A stretch of DNA of 64,000 bases. Origin: an uncultured Stomatobaculum sp. (GTDB lineage: Bacteria > Bacillota > Clostridia > Lachnospirales > Lachnospiraceae). The stretch is taken from the NCBI RefSeq assembly GCF_937924975.1, contig NZ_CALEYG010000022.1, positions 1 to 64,000 of the forward strand. The letters run 5' to 3'. The position numbers and the translations under genes were made by a program. Below are positions 44,154 through 51,831 of the stretch, in pieces. Within the stretch, counting starts at the first letter, position 1. Each line of letters opens with the position of its first letter. Below the pieces are notes generated by a model that worked only from the letters and a program-made list of their open reading frames with translations, made no database searches and was not told the DNA's origin.

Positions 44154-45914
44154 TCAGAGTGCGCCGATAAACTTCGAAATTCCCTGCTGCGGCGTCGTGC
44201 CGTCCAGCAGTTCATCGTCTATGTTCTCTTCCTCCCCGGTCGGCAGCGCCGCGGTGCCGGTCTTCGTGGCCTTCAGGGTGAAACTGCCGAGCTCGTTCTT
44301 CAACTCATAGAGCGAGTTTGCGCCCTCGTTTCGCACCTCGAATTTGATGCCGTCTCCGTCCTCATCGCCGCCCGGCAGCAGGCGGTATTTCCCGCAGGGC
44401 AGACCGAGCACACTCTTTTTCTTAAAGTCCACATTGCTGTACTTGAGCGCAAAACTCTCGGTGCGGAACCACCAGCTGAAGCGGCAGGCGACGGTGCCGT
44501 AATAGCCGCTCTTCTCGAGATCCCGCTTTTCCGTGAGCACCGAGTCAAACACTTTGACCCCGCGGTACAGCTTGCCCTTGTCCGTATCCCGCTCATAGCA
44601 GAAGATCTGCGTGTCGCCGCCGTCCAGCTGGAGGAGAATCGCACGGACTTCACTCCCCTCCGTCACGAGTTTCCAGGTGAACTTGCGGTCTTCCAGGCGG
44701 TTCGCGTAGGTCTCCGCATTGTCCCGTAGCCTGTCTGCGAGATCTTCAAACCTGACGCTCCGTCCCGGGTGCTGACCGCTCGCCTTCGCAAACTGCTCGC
44801 CGATTTCCTGCCGTCTGTCATACCAGGCAGCGAGCGCCCTGTCCTTCTCCATTTCATCCGCAATGTTCCGGAACAGCCGCTCGAGCTCCTCGGCATTCGG
44901 CTCCCAGCTGTAAATCGTATAGTCCTTCTCAAGCGAATGCTTTAACTCGGGCTTTAAGACGCGCGAGCGGTAGCTCCGCTTCTCGGTCTTCAGATTGTTG
45001 CGGTTGATGGCCGCCGCCACAATTTTTCCGTAGCGCTTCACCGTAGCGGCGCGGAGCTCCTTCGAAAACTGTAAGTCCGCAAACATAGAGGTGCTGAGCC
45101 GCGACTCGCTGCCGAGCTCCTGTAATACCTCCGGATACCGCGTCACATAGACCTTGTCGCTCTTTTGCGGAAGGCGGAAACCGAGGCGATCCGGATCGAT
45201 GAAGCAGTCCGCCTGCAGCACCGGGTCATCCCCGCGCCCGAGCTCCAGGTTTAAGACAGCCTTTTCAAATTTCTTGCCGATAAAAATGCGCGCCTCGCTG
45301 CCGTCCCGCAAGATGCGCTCGTACGGCCCCGAGAAGAGCCCGCGCCGCGTGAGCGCTGTCACCTGTCTATCCGAGAGCTCTGTCGTGAGCTGAAAATCGC
45401 TTGAGAAACCGTTCTCAAAGACTTGCTCCGCGCTGCTTAGTACCGCGGCCTCCTTGGAAAGTGCCCGGAACTGTCCGGCGAGAAAGCGCTCCCCGGGCGA
45501 TCCGAGATTTTTCGACACGGTGCGCGCGCCGAAACCGATCGCCAGTCCCAGCACGGCGAGGGCGATGAGCGCGGCGGAACCGATTTTTTTCTTCTTTCCC
45601 GCACTGCCTTCCGCTGCCGCATCCTCCGCGGTTTCTGCGCCCGAAGTCCTGTCTTCCGCGGCAGGGCCCGCCGCGTCCTTGTGCTCCGCCGCGTCCTCTT
45701 TCTCCGCCGCAGCCTCGCTCACAATCGGCTCTTTCGGCGTCGGCTCCTCTCTCACGATGGGCTCCGCCACCTCTTCATGTTCCGCCTCTTTCGTTTCTGC
45801 CGCCGCTTCTTCCGCGGTTCCTCTGGGCTTCTCTTCCTCGAGTCTCGCGCCGCAGTTCGCGCAAAAGAGCTCGCCTTCCCCCGTTTCGCTGCCGCAATGC
45901 TTGCATTTGCCCAT
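44154..45914 (-). CDS. Zinc-ribbon single-pass membrane protein, paralogue A
   Basis: 586 residues from ATG 45914 with GGGGGAAG upstream; the longer open frame runs through the leader hairpin and is not credible. N-terminal zinc ribbon CKHCG and CANCG (4-21), acidic low-complexity linker (25-100), membrane helix near 108-128, then a large extracellular domain with FENGFSSDFQL near 165 and SRVLKPELKHSLEKDYTIYSW near 320. The same landmarks in the same order occur in the next gene upstream, so they are tandem duplicates. Function unknown. It is separated from its paralogue by a promoter and a terminator-like leader, and is 20 bases before the YfaP-type gene. Confidence 0.85.
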   Translation of the reverse strand: MGKCKHCGSETGEGELFCANCGARLEEEKPRGTAEEAAAETKEAEHEEVAEPIVREEPTPKEPIVSEAAAEKEDAAEHKDAAGPAAEDRTSGAETAEDAAAEGSAGKKKKIGSAALIALAVLGLAIGFGARTVSKNLGSPGERFLAGQFRALSKEAAVLSSAEQVFENGFSSDFQLTTELSDRQVTALTRRGLFSGPYERILRDGSEARIFIGKKFEKAVLNLELGRGDDPVLQADCFIDPDRLGFRLPQKSDKVYVTRYPEVLQELGSESRLSTSMFADLQFSKELRAATVKRYGKIVAAAINRNNLKTEKRSYRSRVLKPELKHSLEKDYTIYSWEPNAEELERLFRNIADEMEKDRALAAWYDRRQEIGEQFAKASGQHPGRSVRFEDLADRLRDNAETYANRLEDRKFTWKLVTEGSEVRAILLQLDGGDTQIFCYERDTDKGKLYRGVKVFDSVLTEKRDLEKSGYYGTVACRFSWWFRTESFALKYSNVDFKKKSVLGLPCGKYRLLPGGDEDGDGIKFEVRNEGANSLYELKNELGSFTLKATKTGTAALPTGEEENIDDELLDGTTPQQGISKFIGAL

Positions 45915-45965
45915 GGTCACTTCCCCCTTTTTCAATCCGAGACCGTGTGTTCCCCCGTTGCGTGC

Positions 45966-46001
45966 AAAAAGGCGCCTGTGTCCAAACGACACAGACGCCT
46001 T
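45966..46001 (-). terminator. Terminator-like hairpin in the leader of paralogue A (candidate attenuator)
   Basis: AAGGCGTCTGTGTC and GGACACAGGCGCCTT pair around GTTT and are followed by five T residues. It lies between the promoter at 46042-46070 and the ATG at 45914, so the gene is reached only by reading through it. A close copy precedes paralogue B. Confidence 0.75.
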
Positions 46002-46041
46002 GCGCAAAATCTCTGGCAATGTTGTCAGGACTTTCCTTTTT

Positions 46042-46070
46042 ATCTTAACATTTGTTGTGCTAAACCGCAA
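46042..46070 (-). promoter_or_regulatory. Extended -10 promoter of paralogue A
   Basis: TTGCGG (46065-46070) and TAAGAT (46042-46047) are 17 bases apart, with TGT directly before the -10 box. The surrounding ACAAATGTTA.GATA sequence is shared with the promoter of paralogue B. Confidence 0.65.
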
Positions 46071-46182
46071 TCTTTCCGGCTCTTTCGAGCCTTTCCTCTC
46101 TGATATTCCGACAATTTTTGCCACCTCTCCGGAACATCTCTCCGGAAAAGTTTGCCAGCTTGCTTCGTGTTTCCTTTTCCGC

Positions 46183-48135
46183 TCAGAGCTTCTCGATGAT
46201 GTCCGAAAACTTCTCCTGCGGCAGACTCTTGCCGCTGCCCGACAACTCGTCGCTGATATCCACTTCCCGGCCCGTCGGCTTCTCGGCGCTACCCTTCCGC
46301 GTCGCCGTCAGCGTGAACTTGTCGTAGCCGTCGTCAAGCTCGTAGACAGAGCGACCCCACTTCTCCTTGACCTCAAAGGTATACTTCCGGTCCGGCCGGT
46401 CCGCGTCAAAGTAGGTGTAGCGATAACTACCGTTCGGCAATCCGAGCACCGAAGGCTTTCCGTCAAGCGGCACCTTACTGTAGTACAGCCGGAAGCCCCA
46501 GAGCCAGGCGTCGCCGAACATCGCGAGGCGCCCGATGGCCCGCCCCTCATAGCTATTCTCTTTTTTGCTGCGCTCTTCGGCGAAGGTACCGAGAAACAAT
46601 TCACCGCCGACGCCGTGGTAGAGCGTGTCGCCGACCTGATCCCGCTCGTAGCAAAAGAGCGGTCTCTCGCCGTTGTCGACCACGCGTATGGCCGCGACTT
46701 CCTTCCCCTTCATCACAAGCTTCCAGCGCAGGTTCCGCTTTTCCAGTGTCTCCGCCCAATCCGCAGCGTGTTTCTCGACATAGTCGGCGACATCCGAAAA
46801 GTGGGCCGCCCTGCCCCGTCCCATGCCGAGTGCCGTGGCAAGCTCTTCGCCCGCCTCCTGCCGTTTGTTATACCAGTCGGCAAAGTCCTTATCCTTCCGC
46901 ATCTCGACCGCGAGATTCCGAAAGAGTGCCTCCAGAGTCTCCTGATCGGGATTCCAGGTGTAGACCGTATACTCCCCCTTCATCTCGTGGTCCAGCTGAC
47001 GCTTCAGAACATGGGAGGTATACGCCCGCTTTTTAACTTTGATCTCCTTCGGTTTGACAGCGGCCGCGAGCACATTCCCGTAACGCGCCGCGGACGCGGA
47101 GAGCAGCTCCTTCGACGGCACCAGCCCGGCGAGCGCCGCCGTGCTGAAGCGCGCCCCGCCGCTGTACTGCCCAAGCACTTCCGGGTAGTTCAGAACAAAG
47201 ACCTGCTTGCCGACCTGCGGAATCCGGTAGCCGAACTTCTCGCTGTCCAGAAAGCAGTCAAAATTGAGTTTCGCGCTATCGTCGGTGCCAAACTCCAGGT
47301 TCAGCACGGCGGTCTCCAGATGTCTCCCGAGGTCCACCTTGGCCTGAATGCCGCGCTGCAGAGCCTTTGCGACCAGCATATAGTCCTCATTGCCGCTCCG
47401 CGAGATTGCGAGCAGTCTGCTGCGCGACATCTGCATGCTGAGCACAAAGTCGCTCGAGAAACCGTTCTCAAAGACCGCGCCGAGTCCCTCGAACGGCACA
47501 GCCTCCTGCCGCAGCGCTTCCGCCTGCACGCGGACAAAGCGTTCCCCCGTCATGGCCGTCATACGGTGCAGTAGCACAGCCGCGCCGACCGCCGCAACCG
47601 CGACCGCCGCGGCGGCAAAAAGAGCCGCCCGCAGACGGCCCGGTTTCCGCTTCGCGGTCTCGCCGGGCGCTTCCTGTCCCGCTGCCGTGCTCTCTTCGAC
47701 AGGCATCACAGCATTCTCTTCGGTCGCCGTCGCGACACTCTCTTCGGAAACCTCTCCGACCGCTCTGCCTGACGCCGGATGCATAGCTTCGCCGGGCGCT
47801 TCCCGTTCTTCTGTCCCGCTCTCTTTGACAGCCGTCGGAGCATTCTCTCCGGTAGCTGTCGCCACAGATTCTCCGGTAGTCTCTGCCGCAGGTCTTGGTA
47901 CTGCCGGATACACAGCCTCGTCGGGCGCTTCCTGTCCTTCTGTCCCGCTTTCTCCGGCAGTCGCTGCCGCATTTTCTTCGACAAACATCACAGCATTCTC
48001 TTCGGCCGCCGTCGCGGCACTCTCTTCGGAAACCTCTCCGATTGCTTCCGCCGCCGCTTCCTGCGGCGCGCCGCAGTTGCCGCAAAAGCGCATGCCTGCC
48101 TTCACCTCACTGCCACAATGCTTGCACTGTCCCAT
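46183..48135 (-). CDS. Zinc-ribbon single-pass membrane protein, paralogue B
   Basis: 650 residues with AAGGAGG before the ATG. Zinc ribbon CKHCG and CGNCG (4-21); a long acidic linker (about 25-165) made of three imperfect repeats of about 42 residues around ESVATATEENA and E-APGEA; a membrane helix (about 173-193); an extracellular domain with FENGFSSDFVL, RIPQVGKQVFVLNYPEVL and LKRQLDHEMKGEYTVYTW matching paralogue A. The larger linker accounts for most of the extra length. Function unknown; probably a surface protein with a metal-binding cytosolic tag. It has its own promoter and terminator-like leader. Confidence 0.85.
   Translation of the reverse strand: MGQCKHCGSEVKAGMRFCGNCGAPQEAAAEAIGEVSEESAATAAEENAVMFVEENAAATAGESGTEGQEAPDEAVYPAVPRPAAETTGESVATATGENAPTAVKESGTEEREAPGEAMHPASGRAVGEVSEESVATATEENAVMPVEESTAAGQEAPGETAKRKPGRLRAALFAAAAVAVAAVGAAVLLHRMTAMTGERFVRVQAEALRQEAVPFEGLGAVFENGFSSDFVLSMQMSRSRLLAISRSGNEDYMLVAKALQRGIQAKVDLGRHLETAVLNLEFGTDDSAKLNFDCFLDSEKFGYRIPQVGKQVFVLNYPEVLGQYSGGARFSTAALAGLVPSKELLSASAARYGNVLAAAVKPKEIKVKKRAYTSHVLKRQLDHEMKGEYTVYTWNPDQETLEALFRNLAVEMRKDKDFADWYNKRQEAGEELATALGMGRGRAAHFSDVADYVEKHAADWAETLEKRNLRWKLVMKGKEVAAIRVVDNGERPLFCYERDQVGDTLYHGVGGELFLGTFAEERSKKENSYEGRAIGRLAMFGDAWLWGFRLYYSKVPLDGKPSVLGLPNGSYRYTYFDADRPDRKYTFEVKEKWGRSVYELDDGYDKFTLTATRKGSAEKPTGREVDISDELSGSGKSLPQEKFSDIIEKL
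47650..48062 (-). repeat. Imperfect repeats coding for the acidic linker of paralogue B
   Basis: Three degenerate repeats, roughly 125 bases each, encode segments such as VSEESVATATEENAVM and TGESVATATGENAPT. They sit between zinc ribbon and membrane helix. Boundaries are approximate because the copies have diverged. Confidence 0.65.
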
Positions 48136-48179
48136 CCCTGCGCCTCCTTATTTTCGCGTTGCACGCATGTTCTACCTGT

Positions 48180-48258
48180 CTCCGGCAATTCTGTAACGCA
48201 AAAAGCGCCTGTGTCCGAACGACACAGGCGCCACTTTCAAAAGCTCCGGCAATTCTGT
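48180..48258 (-). repeat. 15-bp direct repeat flanking the leader hairpin of paralogue B
   Basis: CTCCGGCAATTCTGT occurs at 48180-48194 and 48244-48258, one copy on each side of the hairpin at 48200-48232. The leader of paralogue A has only one related copy, on the promoter side. Confidence 0.85.
48200..48232 (-). terminator. Terminator-like hairpin in the leader of paralogue B (candidate attenuator)
   Basis: GCGCCTGTGTC and GGACACAGGCGC pair around GTTC and are followed by five T residues on the minus strand. It lies 41 bases after the -10 box and 65 bases before the ATG. It may also end transcripts arriving from the Na/Pi symporter gene. Confidence 0.75.
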
Positions 48259-48273
48259 CAGGACTCTGTTGCT

Positions 48274-48302
48274 ATCCTAACATTTGTTTTGTTAATTTTC
48301 AA
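48274..48302 (-). promoter_or_regulatory. Extended -10 promoter of paralogue B
   Basis: TTGAAA (48297-48302) and TAGGAT (48274-48279) are 17 bases apart, with TGT directly before the -10. It lies just after the symporter gene in an AT-rich stretch. Confidence 0.7.
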
Positions 48303-48332
48303 TAATTTAGGAAGTCAGGCCTTTTGTTAAAT

Positions 48333-49997
48333 TTAAATTTCATTCATGATGTACTCCGCCATGTTTTGTGCATGGTCGGAGATACGCTCCAGATTGTCGA
48401 TAATCTCAATAAAGACCAGACCTGCCTCCGGCTTGCACTCGCCCCGCGAGAGGCGGTCCATGTGACGCTCCTTCTGCTCATCGCGCAGCGAGTCCACAAG
48501 ATCCTCGCAAGCGCTCACTTTTCTCGCGCTGGTCACACTCCGCTCTTCCCGCGCCTTGACCGCGCAGCGGAAGGCTTCCTGCACGGCGTCCGTCATATCG
48601 CGGAGATCCTTCTTGCCGGTCTCCGAGAGCGTGAGCTGACGCGTCATCAGGAGCTGCACTTCCTTGGCGACATTTTCCGCGTGATCGCCCGAGCGCTCCA
48701 GATCCGTCAGCGTATTGAAGAGATCCGTGACGACCAGGCGCTGGTGGTCGTTGACCGGCAGCGTGTTCGCCTTGATTAAATACTCCGAGAGCTCGCGGTT
48801 CATCGCATTAATTTTCTTCTCGGTCTCGAAAATTTCGGCGATGACCGCCTCATCCTGCGTAAAGCAGACCTCGCAGGCGCGCTCCACATTGCGGAGCGTG
48901 AGCTTGCCCATGGTCGCGACCGCATTCGAGAGCGCCGCGACCGCAATCGCCGGCTGCTCAAAGATACGCGGATCCAGGCGGGTCACAAACTCTTCTTCCT
49001 TCTTCTCGCCCGTGAGCAGCGCCTGCTTCTCCGGCACCAGCATGCCCGAGAGCTTGACCAGCTGCTCGCCGAACGGGAACAGCAAAATGGTCATGGTCAG
49101 CTTAAAGCCCGTGTGGAACACGGAAATCTGCACGGGGCTGATGTGATAGTGCGCGAGTGTCGGCTTCAGCGCAAAGAGCACAATGCTGATGACCGTAAAG
49201 AGCAGCGCACCTATCATGTTGAACGAGAGGTGCATGACCGCCGCACGCCGCGCATCGCGCGAGCCGCCGATCGACGAGAGCATGGCGGTCACGCAGGAGC
49301 CGATGTTCTCACCGAGGGTGATGAAAATCGCGGCATTTGTCATAATCAGGCCGTTGCCGGCGAGCATCTGCAAAATACCGACCGAGACCGAAGAACTCTG
49401 TAAGAGCGCCGTGACGACCGCACCGGCGAGCATGCCGAGAAACGGATTCGAGCCGAGCGTCGTGAACACTGTCGCAAAAATCGGCGCGTCGGTGTAAGGC
49501 GCGACCGACTCCGACATGAACTTGAGACCCTGGAACAGAAGACCGAAACCGATGATAATCTCCGCGCGGTTCTTCTTGGTGTCGGACTTCGAGAACATGA
49601 TGATGCCCGCGCCGATGCCGATTAAGACCGGTGCGTAGAACTCCGGGTTCAAAAACTTCATCGAGTCGCCGATCTGGCTCAGCGAGACAATCCATGCGGT
49701 CACCGTGGTACCGATGTTTGCGCCCATGATGACGCCGACCGCCTGGCTCAGTGTCATGAGACCGGCGCTCACGAAACCGACGACCATGACCGTGGTCGCG
49801 CCCGAACTCTGGATGATACCGGTGATCAGGGTTCCGACCAGCACGGCTTTCAGCCGGTTCGAAGTCAGCATCCCCAGGAAGTCCTTCATCTTACTGCCGA
49901 CAGACTTTTGTGTTCCTTCCGCCATGACATGCATGCCGTAGAGGAACATTCCGAGTCCTCCGATAAAGAGAAACAGATTTGTAATATTGTCGAGCAT
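48333..49997 (-). CDS. Na/Pi cotransporter family protein with PhoU-like domain
   Basis: 554 residues. Two inverted NptA repeats with membrane segments fill residues 1-310, with GIIQSSGATTVMVVGFVSAGLM near 60-80 and VVTALLQSSSVSVGILQML near 190; the QSS motifs mark the transport site. The C-terminal part (about 335-550) is a helical PhoU-like domain with TDLERSGDHAENVAKEV and DNLERISDHAQNMAEYI. It imports phosphate with sodium or exports it, and the PhoU part may sense metal or phosphate. It has its own promoter. Confidence 0.93.
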   Translation of the reverse strand: MLDNITNLFLFIGGLGMFLYGMHVMAEGTQKSVGSKMKDFLGMLTSNRLKAVLVGTLITGIIQSSGATTVMVVGFVSAGLMTLSQAVGVIMGANIGTTVTAWIVSLSQIGDSMKFLNPEFYAPVLIGIGAGIIMFSKSDTKKNRAEIIIGFGLLFQGLKFMSESVAPYTDAPIFATVFTTLGSNPFLGMLAGAVVTALLQSSSVSVGILQMLAGNGLIMTNAAIFITLGENIGSCVTAMLSSIGGSRDARRAAVMHLSFNMIGALLFTVISIVLFALKPTLAHYHISPVQISVFHTGFKLTMTILLFPFGEQLVKLSGMLVPEKQALLTGEKKEEEFVTRLDPRIFEQPAIAVAALSNAVATMGKLTLRNVERACEVCFTQDEAVIAEIFETEKKINAMNRELSEYLIKANTLPVNDHQRLVVTDLFNTLTDLERSGDHAENVAKEVQLLMTRQLTLSETGKKDLRDMTDAVQEAFRCAVKAREERSVTSARKVSACEDLVDSLRDEQKERHMDRLSRGECKPEAGLVFIEIIDNLERISDHAQNMAEYIMNEI

Positions 49998-50046
49998 AGC
50001 CCCCCCGCAGGTCAGACGACCCGCCTCGTTTCGCGGTTACCCGCCC

Positions 50047-50076
50047 AGTGTAGCATAGCCCCGTTTTCCTGTGCAA
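50047..50076 (-). promoter_or_regulatory. Promoter of the Na/Pi cotransporter gene
   Basis: TTGCAC (50071-50076) and TACACT (50047-50052) are 18 bases apart, with TGC before the -10 box (extended -10). The ATG follows about 50 bases downstream. Confidence 0.75.
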
Positions 50077-50130
50077 GTTCACAAAAAAACGGTTTTTTGA
50101 TTCCTATCCCGCGGTCTTCCGTCTCTTTTT

Positions 50131-50607
50131 TCAGACTGCTGAGGAGAGCGGTTTCCCGTTCAGTGTCGCCGCAATCAGGCTATCGCCTTCATAGCAGAGT
50201 TTCAGCGAAAAGAAGGGAAGATTCTGCTGTAAGAGCGGCAGGAAAATGCGGTCGCCCGCCCAGAGCGGGAGTCCCAAAACCTCCTCCTTCGGAATCCAGG
50301 CGGAAATGCCCTCGTCGGTGTCGTGATAGTCGCCGGTGAACCCGTCCGCCGTAAAGAGGTGCATGTGTTCCGCCTCATAGCGGTCCGAAACAAAGGTCAC
50401 GAGCCCCGCGTAGCGATAGTTCGTGAGCCGGTAGCCGGTCTCCTCAAAGACCTCCCGAATCACACAGTCCTCCGGGCTCTCACCCTCCAGGAACTTACCG
50501 CCGACACCCACATACTTGCCCTCGTTGATGTCATTTTTCTTGGTCACGCGGTGCAGCATGAGCCATTTCCCGTCGCGCTCCAGATAGCAAAGCGTCGTAC
50601 TGTACAT
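50131..50607 (-). CDS. NUDIX hydrolase, 8-oxo-dGTP diphosphatase-like
   Basis: 158 residues. The NUDIX box runs from about residue 37: G-G-K-F-L-E-G then REVFEETGYRL, matching G-x5-E-x7-R-E-x2-E-E-x-G. The N-terminus MYSTTLCYLERDGKWLMLHR is typical of MutT/YtkD-like enzymes cleaning oxidised nucleotides. The substrate is not provable from sequence. The SD is weak, and the gene begins five bases after the stop of the small gene upstream, which suggests coupled translation. Confidence 0.88.
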   Translation of the reverse strand: MYSTTLCYLERDGKWLMLHRVTKKNDINEGKYVGVGGKFLEGESPEDCVIREVFEETGYRLTNYRYAGLVTFVSDRYEAEHMHLFTADGFTGDYHDTDEGISAWIPKEEVLGLPLWAGDRIFLPLLQQNLPFFSLKLCYEGDSLIAATLNGKPLSSAV

Positions 50608-50612
50608 GGCGC

Positions 50613-51035
50613 TCAGTCTTCCTGTACTTTCTCTTTGAACTCCCGGACAGCCGCCTCGCGGTAAATCTTCCGGCCGCGCTCGGAGAGCCGCACAAAGGTG
50701 ATGTTGTCGCGGAGCTCCAGAACAATCGCATCGAAGGCGTCTAAGTACTTATAGACCGCCTCGTTGTCCATGCGCACCTTGCCGTCCACATAGGCGCGCT
50801 CCAGACCGCTGTTCTCGTGCTGACGGATAAAGCGCCGCGAAACGCGATTCCTGAGTTCGTCAAAGAGCCAGTCCAGGGTTTTTACCGTCGGGGCGATGTA
50901 GCCGAGCAGATTCACCGCCTCGATCATGCGGAGCGGCGCTTCTTCCTCGTGCTCCCGCTTGTCCTCATCCATCCAGAAGAGCTTAATCGGCATCTCCCGC
51001 TCAAACATTCCGACAATCTCTGCGATATCTCCCAT
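50613..51035 (-). CDS. Conserved-looking small cytosolic protein of unknown function
   Basis: 140 residues from ATG 51035 with AGAGGAGA upstream. It is soluble, charged and helix-rich, with APTVKTLDWLFDELRNRVSRRF in the middle and RLSERGRKIYREAAV near the end; the latter looks like a winged-helix fragment. No family was recognised. It shares an operon with the NUDIX gene. An upstream open frame through the promoter is not credible. Confidence 0.7.
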   Translation of the reverse strand: MGDIAEIVGMFEREMPIKLFWMDEDKREHEEEAPLRMIEAVNLLGYIAPTVKTLDWLFDELRNRVSRRFIRQHENSGLERAYVDGKVRMDNEAVYKYLDAFDAIVLELRDNITFVRLSERGRKIYREAAVREFKEKVQED

Positions 51036-51087
51036 CTTCTCTCCTCTGCGCCGCGCGCACCGGTATGTTTTGACTGGTATCGCCGTC

Positions 51088-51116
51088 ATTGTAACACGCC
51101 GCTCCCGGCTTTCCAA
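51088..51116 (-). promoter_or_regulatory. Promoter of the small protein-NUDIX operon
   Basis: TTGGAA (51111-51116) and TACAAT (51088-51093) are 17 bases apart, with TGT immediately before the -10 (extended -10). Confidence 0.78.
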
Positions 51117-51172
51117 GGGACGAGACAGAGACAGGCTCGCGGAAGAAACCCGCACGACTTATCCGGAACGAC

Positions 51173-51210
51173 AAAAAAGAGCTGTAGAGAACTTCTTCTC
51201 TACAGCTCTT
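51173..51210 (-). terminator. Intrinsic terminator after tRNA-Ser
   Basis: AAGAGCTGTAGAGAA and TTCTCTACAGCTCTT pair around a short loop, followed by a T-run, starting eight bases after the tRNA 3' end. Confidence 0.93.
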
Positions 51211-51217
51211 TGCTTCG

Positions 51218-51305
51218 CGGAGAGCATGGGATTCGAACCCACGCACCGGTCACCCGGCCTAACGCATTTCGAGTGCGCCCCCTTGAACCGCTTGGGTAAC
51301 TCTCC
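51218..51305 (-). tRNA. tRNA-Ser (anticodon CGA)
   Basis: 88 bases. Acceptor arms GGAGAGT and GCTCTCC, anticodon loop CTCGAAA giving anticodon CGA (codon UCG), a long variable arm (GGCCGGG..) typical of class II serine tRNAs, T-loop TTCGAAT and discriminator G. The 3' CCA is not encoded. It stands alone with its own promoter and terminator. Confidence 0.96.
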
Positions 51306-51317
51306 GAATACCCAAAA

Positions 51318-51346
51318 AGTATAGCAGAGCTTTCCGGCTTTGTCAC
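51318..51346 (-). promoter_or_regulatory. Promoter of tRNA-Ser
   Basis: GTGACA (51341-51346) and TATACT (51318-51323) are 17 bases apart with TGC before the -10. The tRNA starts about 12 bases later. Confidence 0.85.
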
Positions 51347-51363
51347 GCAAAATTTTGCATTTC

Positions 51364-51831
51364 TCAGTGCGGTGCGACGCCGATCTCCGCGCTCTCATAT
51401 TCCGTCTGTACCTCGGCGCCCGGCGCGCTGTGGTCTGCCGTCTCAAAGTCCTCCGCCGCGCCGTAGACGATTTTCCCGTTCCGGTCAAAGCGGAGCCAGC
51501 GCACATTGATCGCGGTGCAGCGCAGCGCTTCGCCCCGCTTTATCTTGCCCGCGACGGTTCCGTCCGTGCCGGGGCGGTCGCGGAGTTCGCTCTCCTCTGC
51601 CTTGCAGTAGACAATCTGATTGCTGCCGCTGAAGCGGTAGCCGTTTACAATGTCCTCCGGGCGCGCTTCCACGGTTCCCGTAGCAGCCGCGCTCTCACTG
51701 CTGCCATGCAGTTCCATCACGGAACTGCTCTCCGCAAGACTTATGGTCACCTGCTTCTTTTTGCCGCAGGCCGTGAACATCGCAAGTGCAAGCGGCAATG
51801 CGAGCATCGCCGCAATTCTTCTACCTCTCAA
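51364..51831 (-). CDS. Lipoprotein with SH3-like segment
   Basis: 155 residues from TTG 51831, preceded by GGAGGAGG and overlapping the mnmA stop by 11 bases. This start gives a basic n-region (RGRR) before the hydrophobic core and the lipobox F-T-A-C; ATG 51807 would lose the charges. After a serine/alanine-rich linker the segment VYCKAEESELRDRPG with GKIKRGEALRC resembles bacterial SH3 domains, which often bind peptidoglycan. The end is acidic. It is the last gene of the ligA-to-mnmA operon. Confidence 0.8.
   Translation of the reverse strand: MRGRRIAAMLALPLALAMFTACGKKKQVTISLAESSSVMELHGSSESAAATGTVEARPEDIVNGYRFSGSNQIVYCKAEESELRDRPGTDGTVAGKIKRGEALRCTAINVRWLRFDRNGKIVYGAAEDFETADHSAPGAEVQTEYESAEIGVAPH

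Noticed and set aside
45915..46124. N-terminal extension of paralogue A
   Set aside because: It would translate through the leader hairpin; the zinc ribbon begins at ATG 45914 with a good SD and matches the start of paralogue B.
45454..47574. 706-residue open frame on the plus strand
   Set aside because: It lies opposite two well-supported zinc-ribbon protein genes, lacks domains, and spans their promoter and terminator. It is an antisense shadow favoured by high GC.
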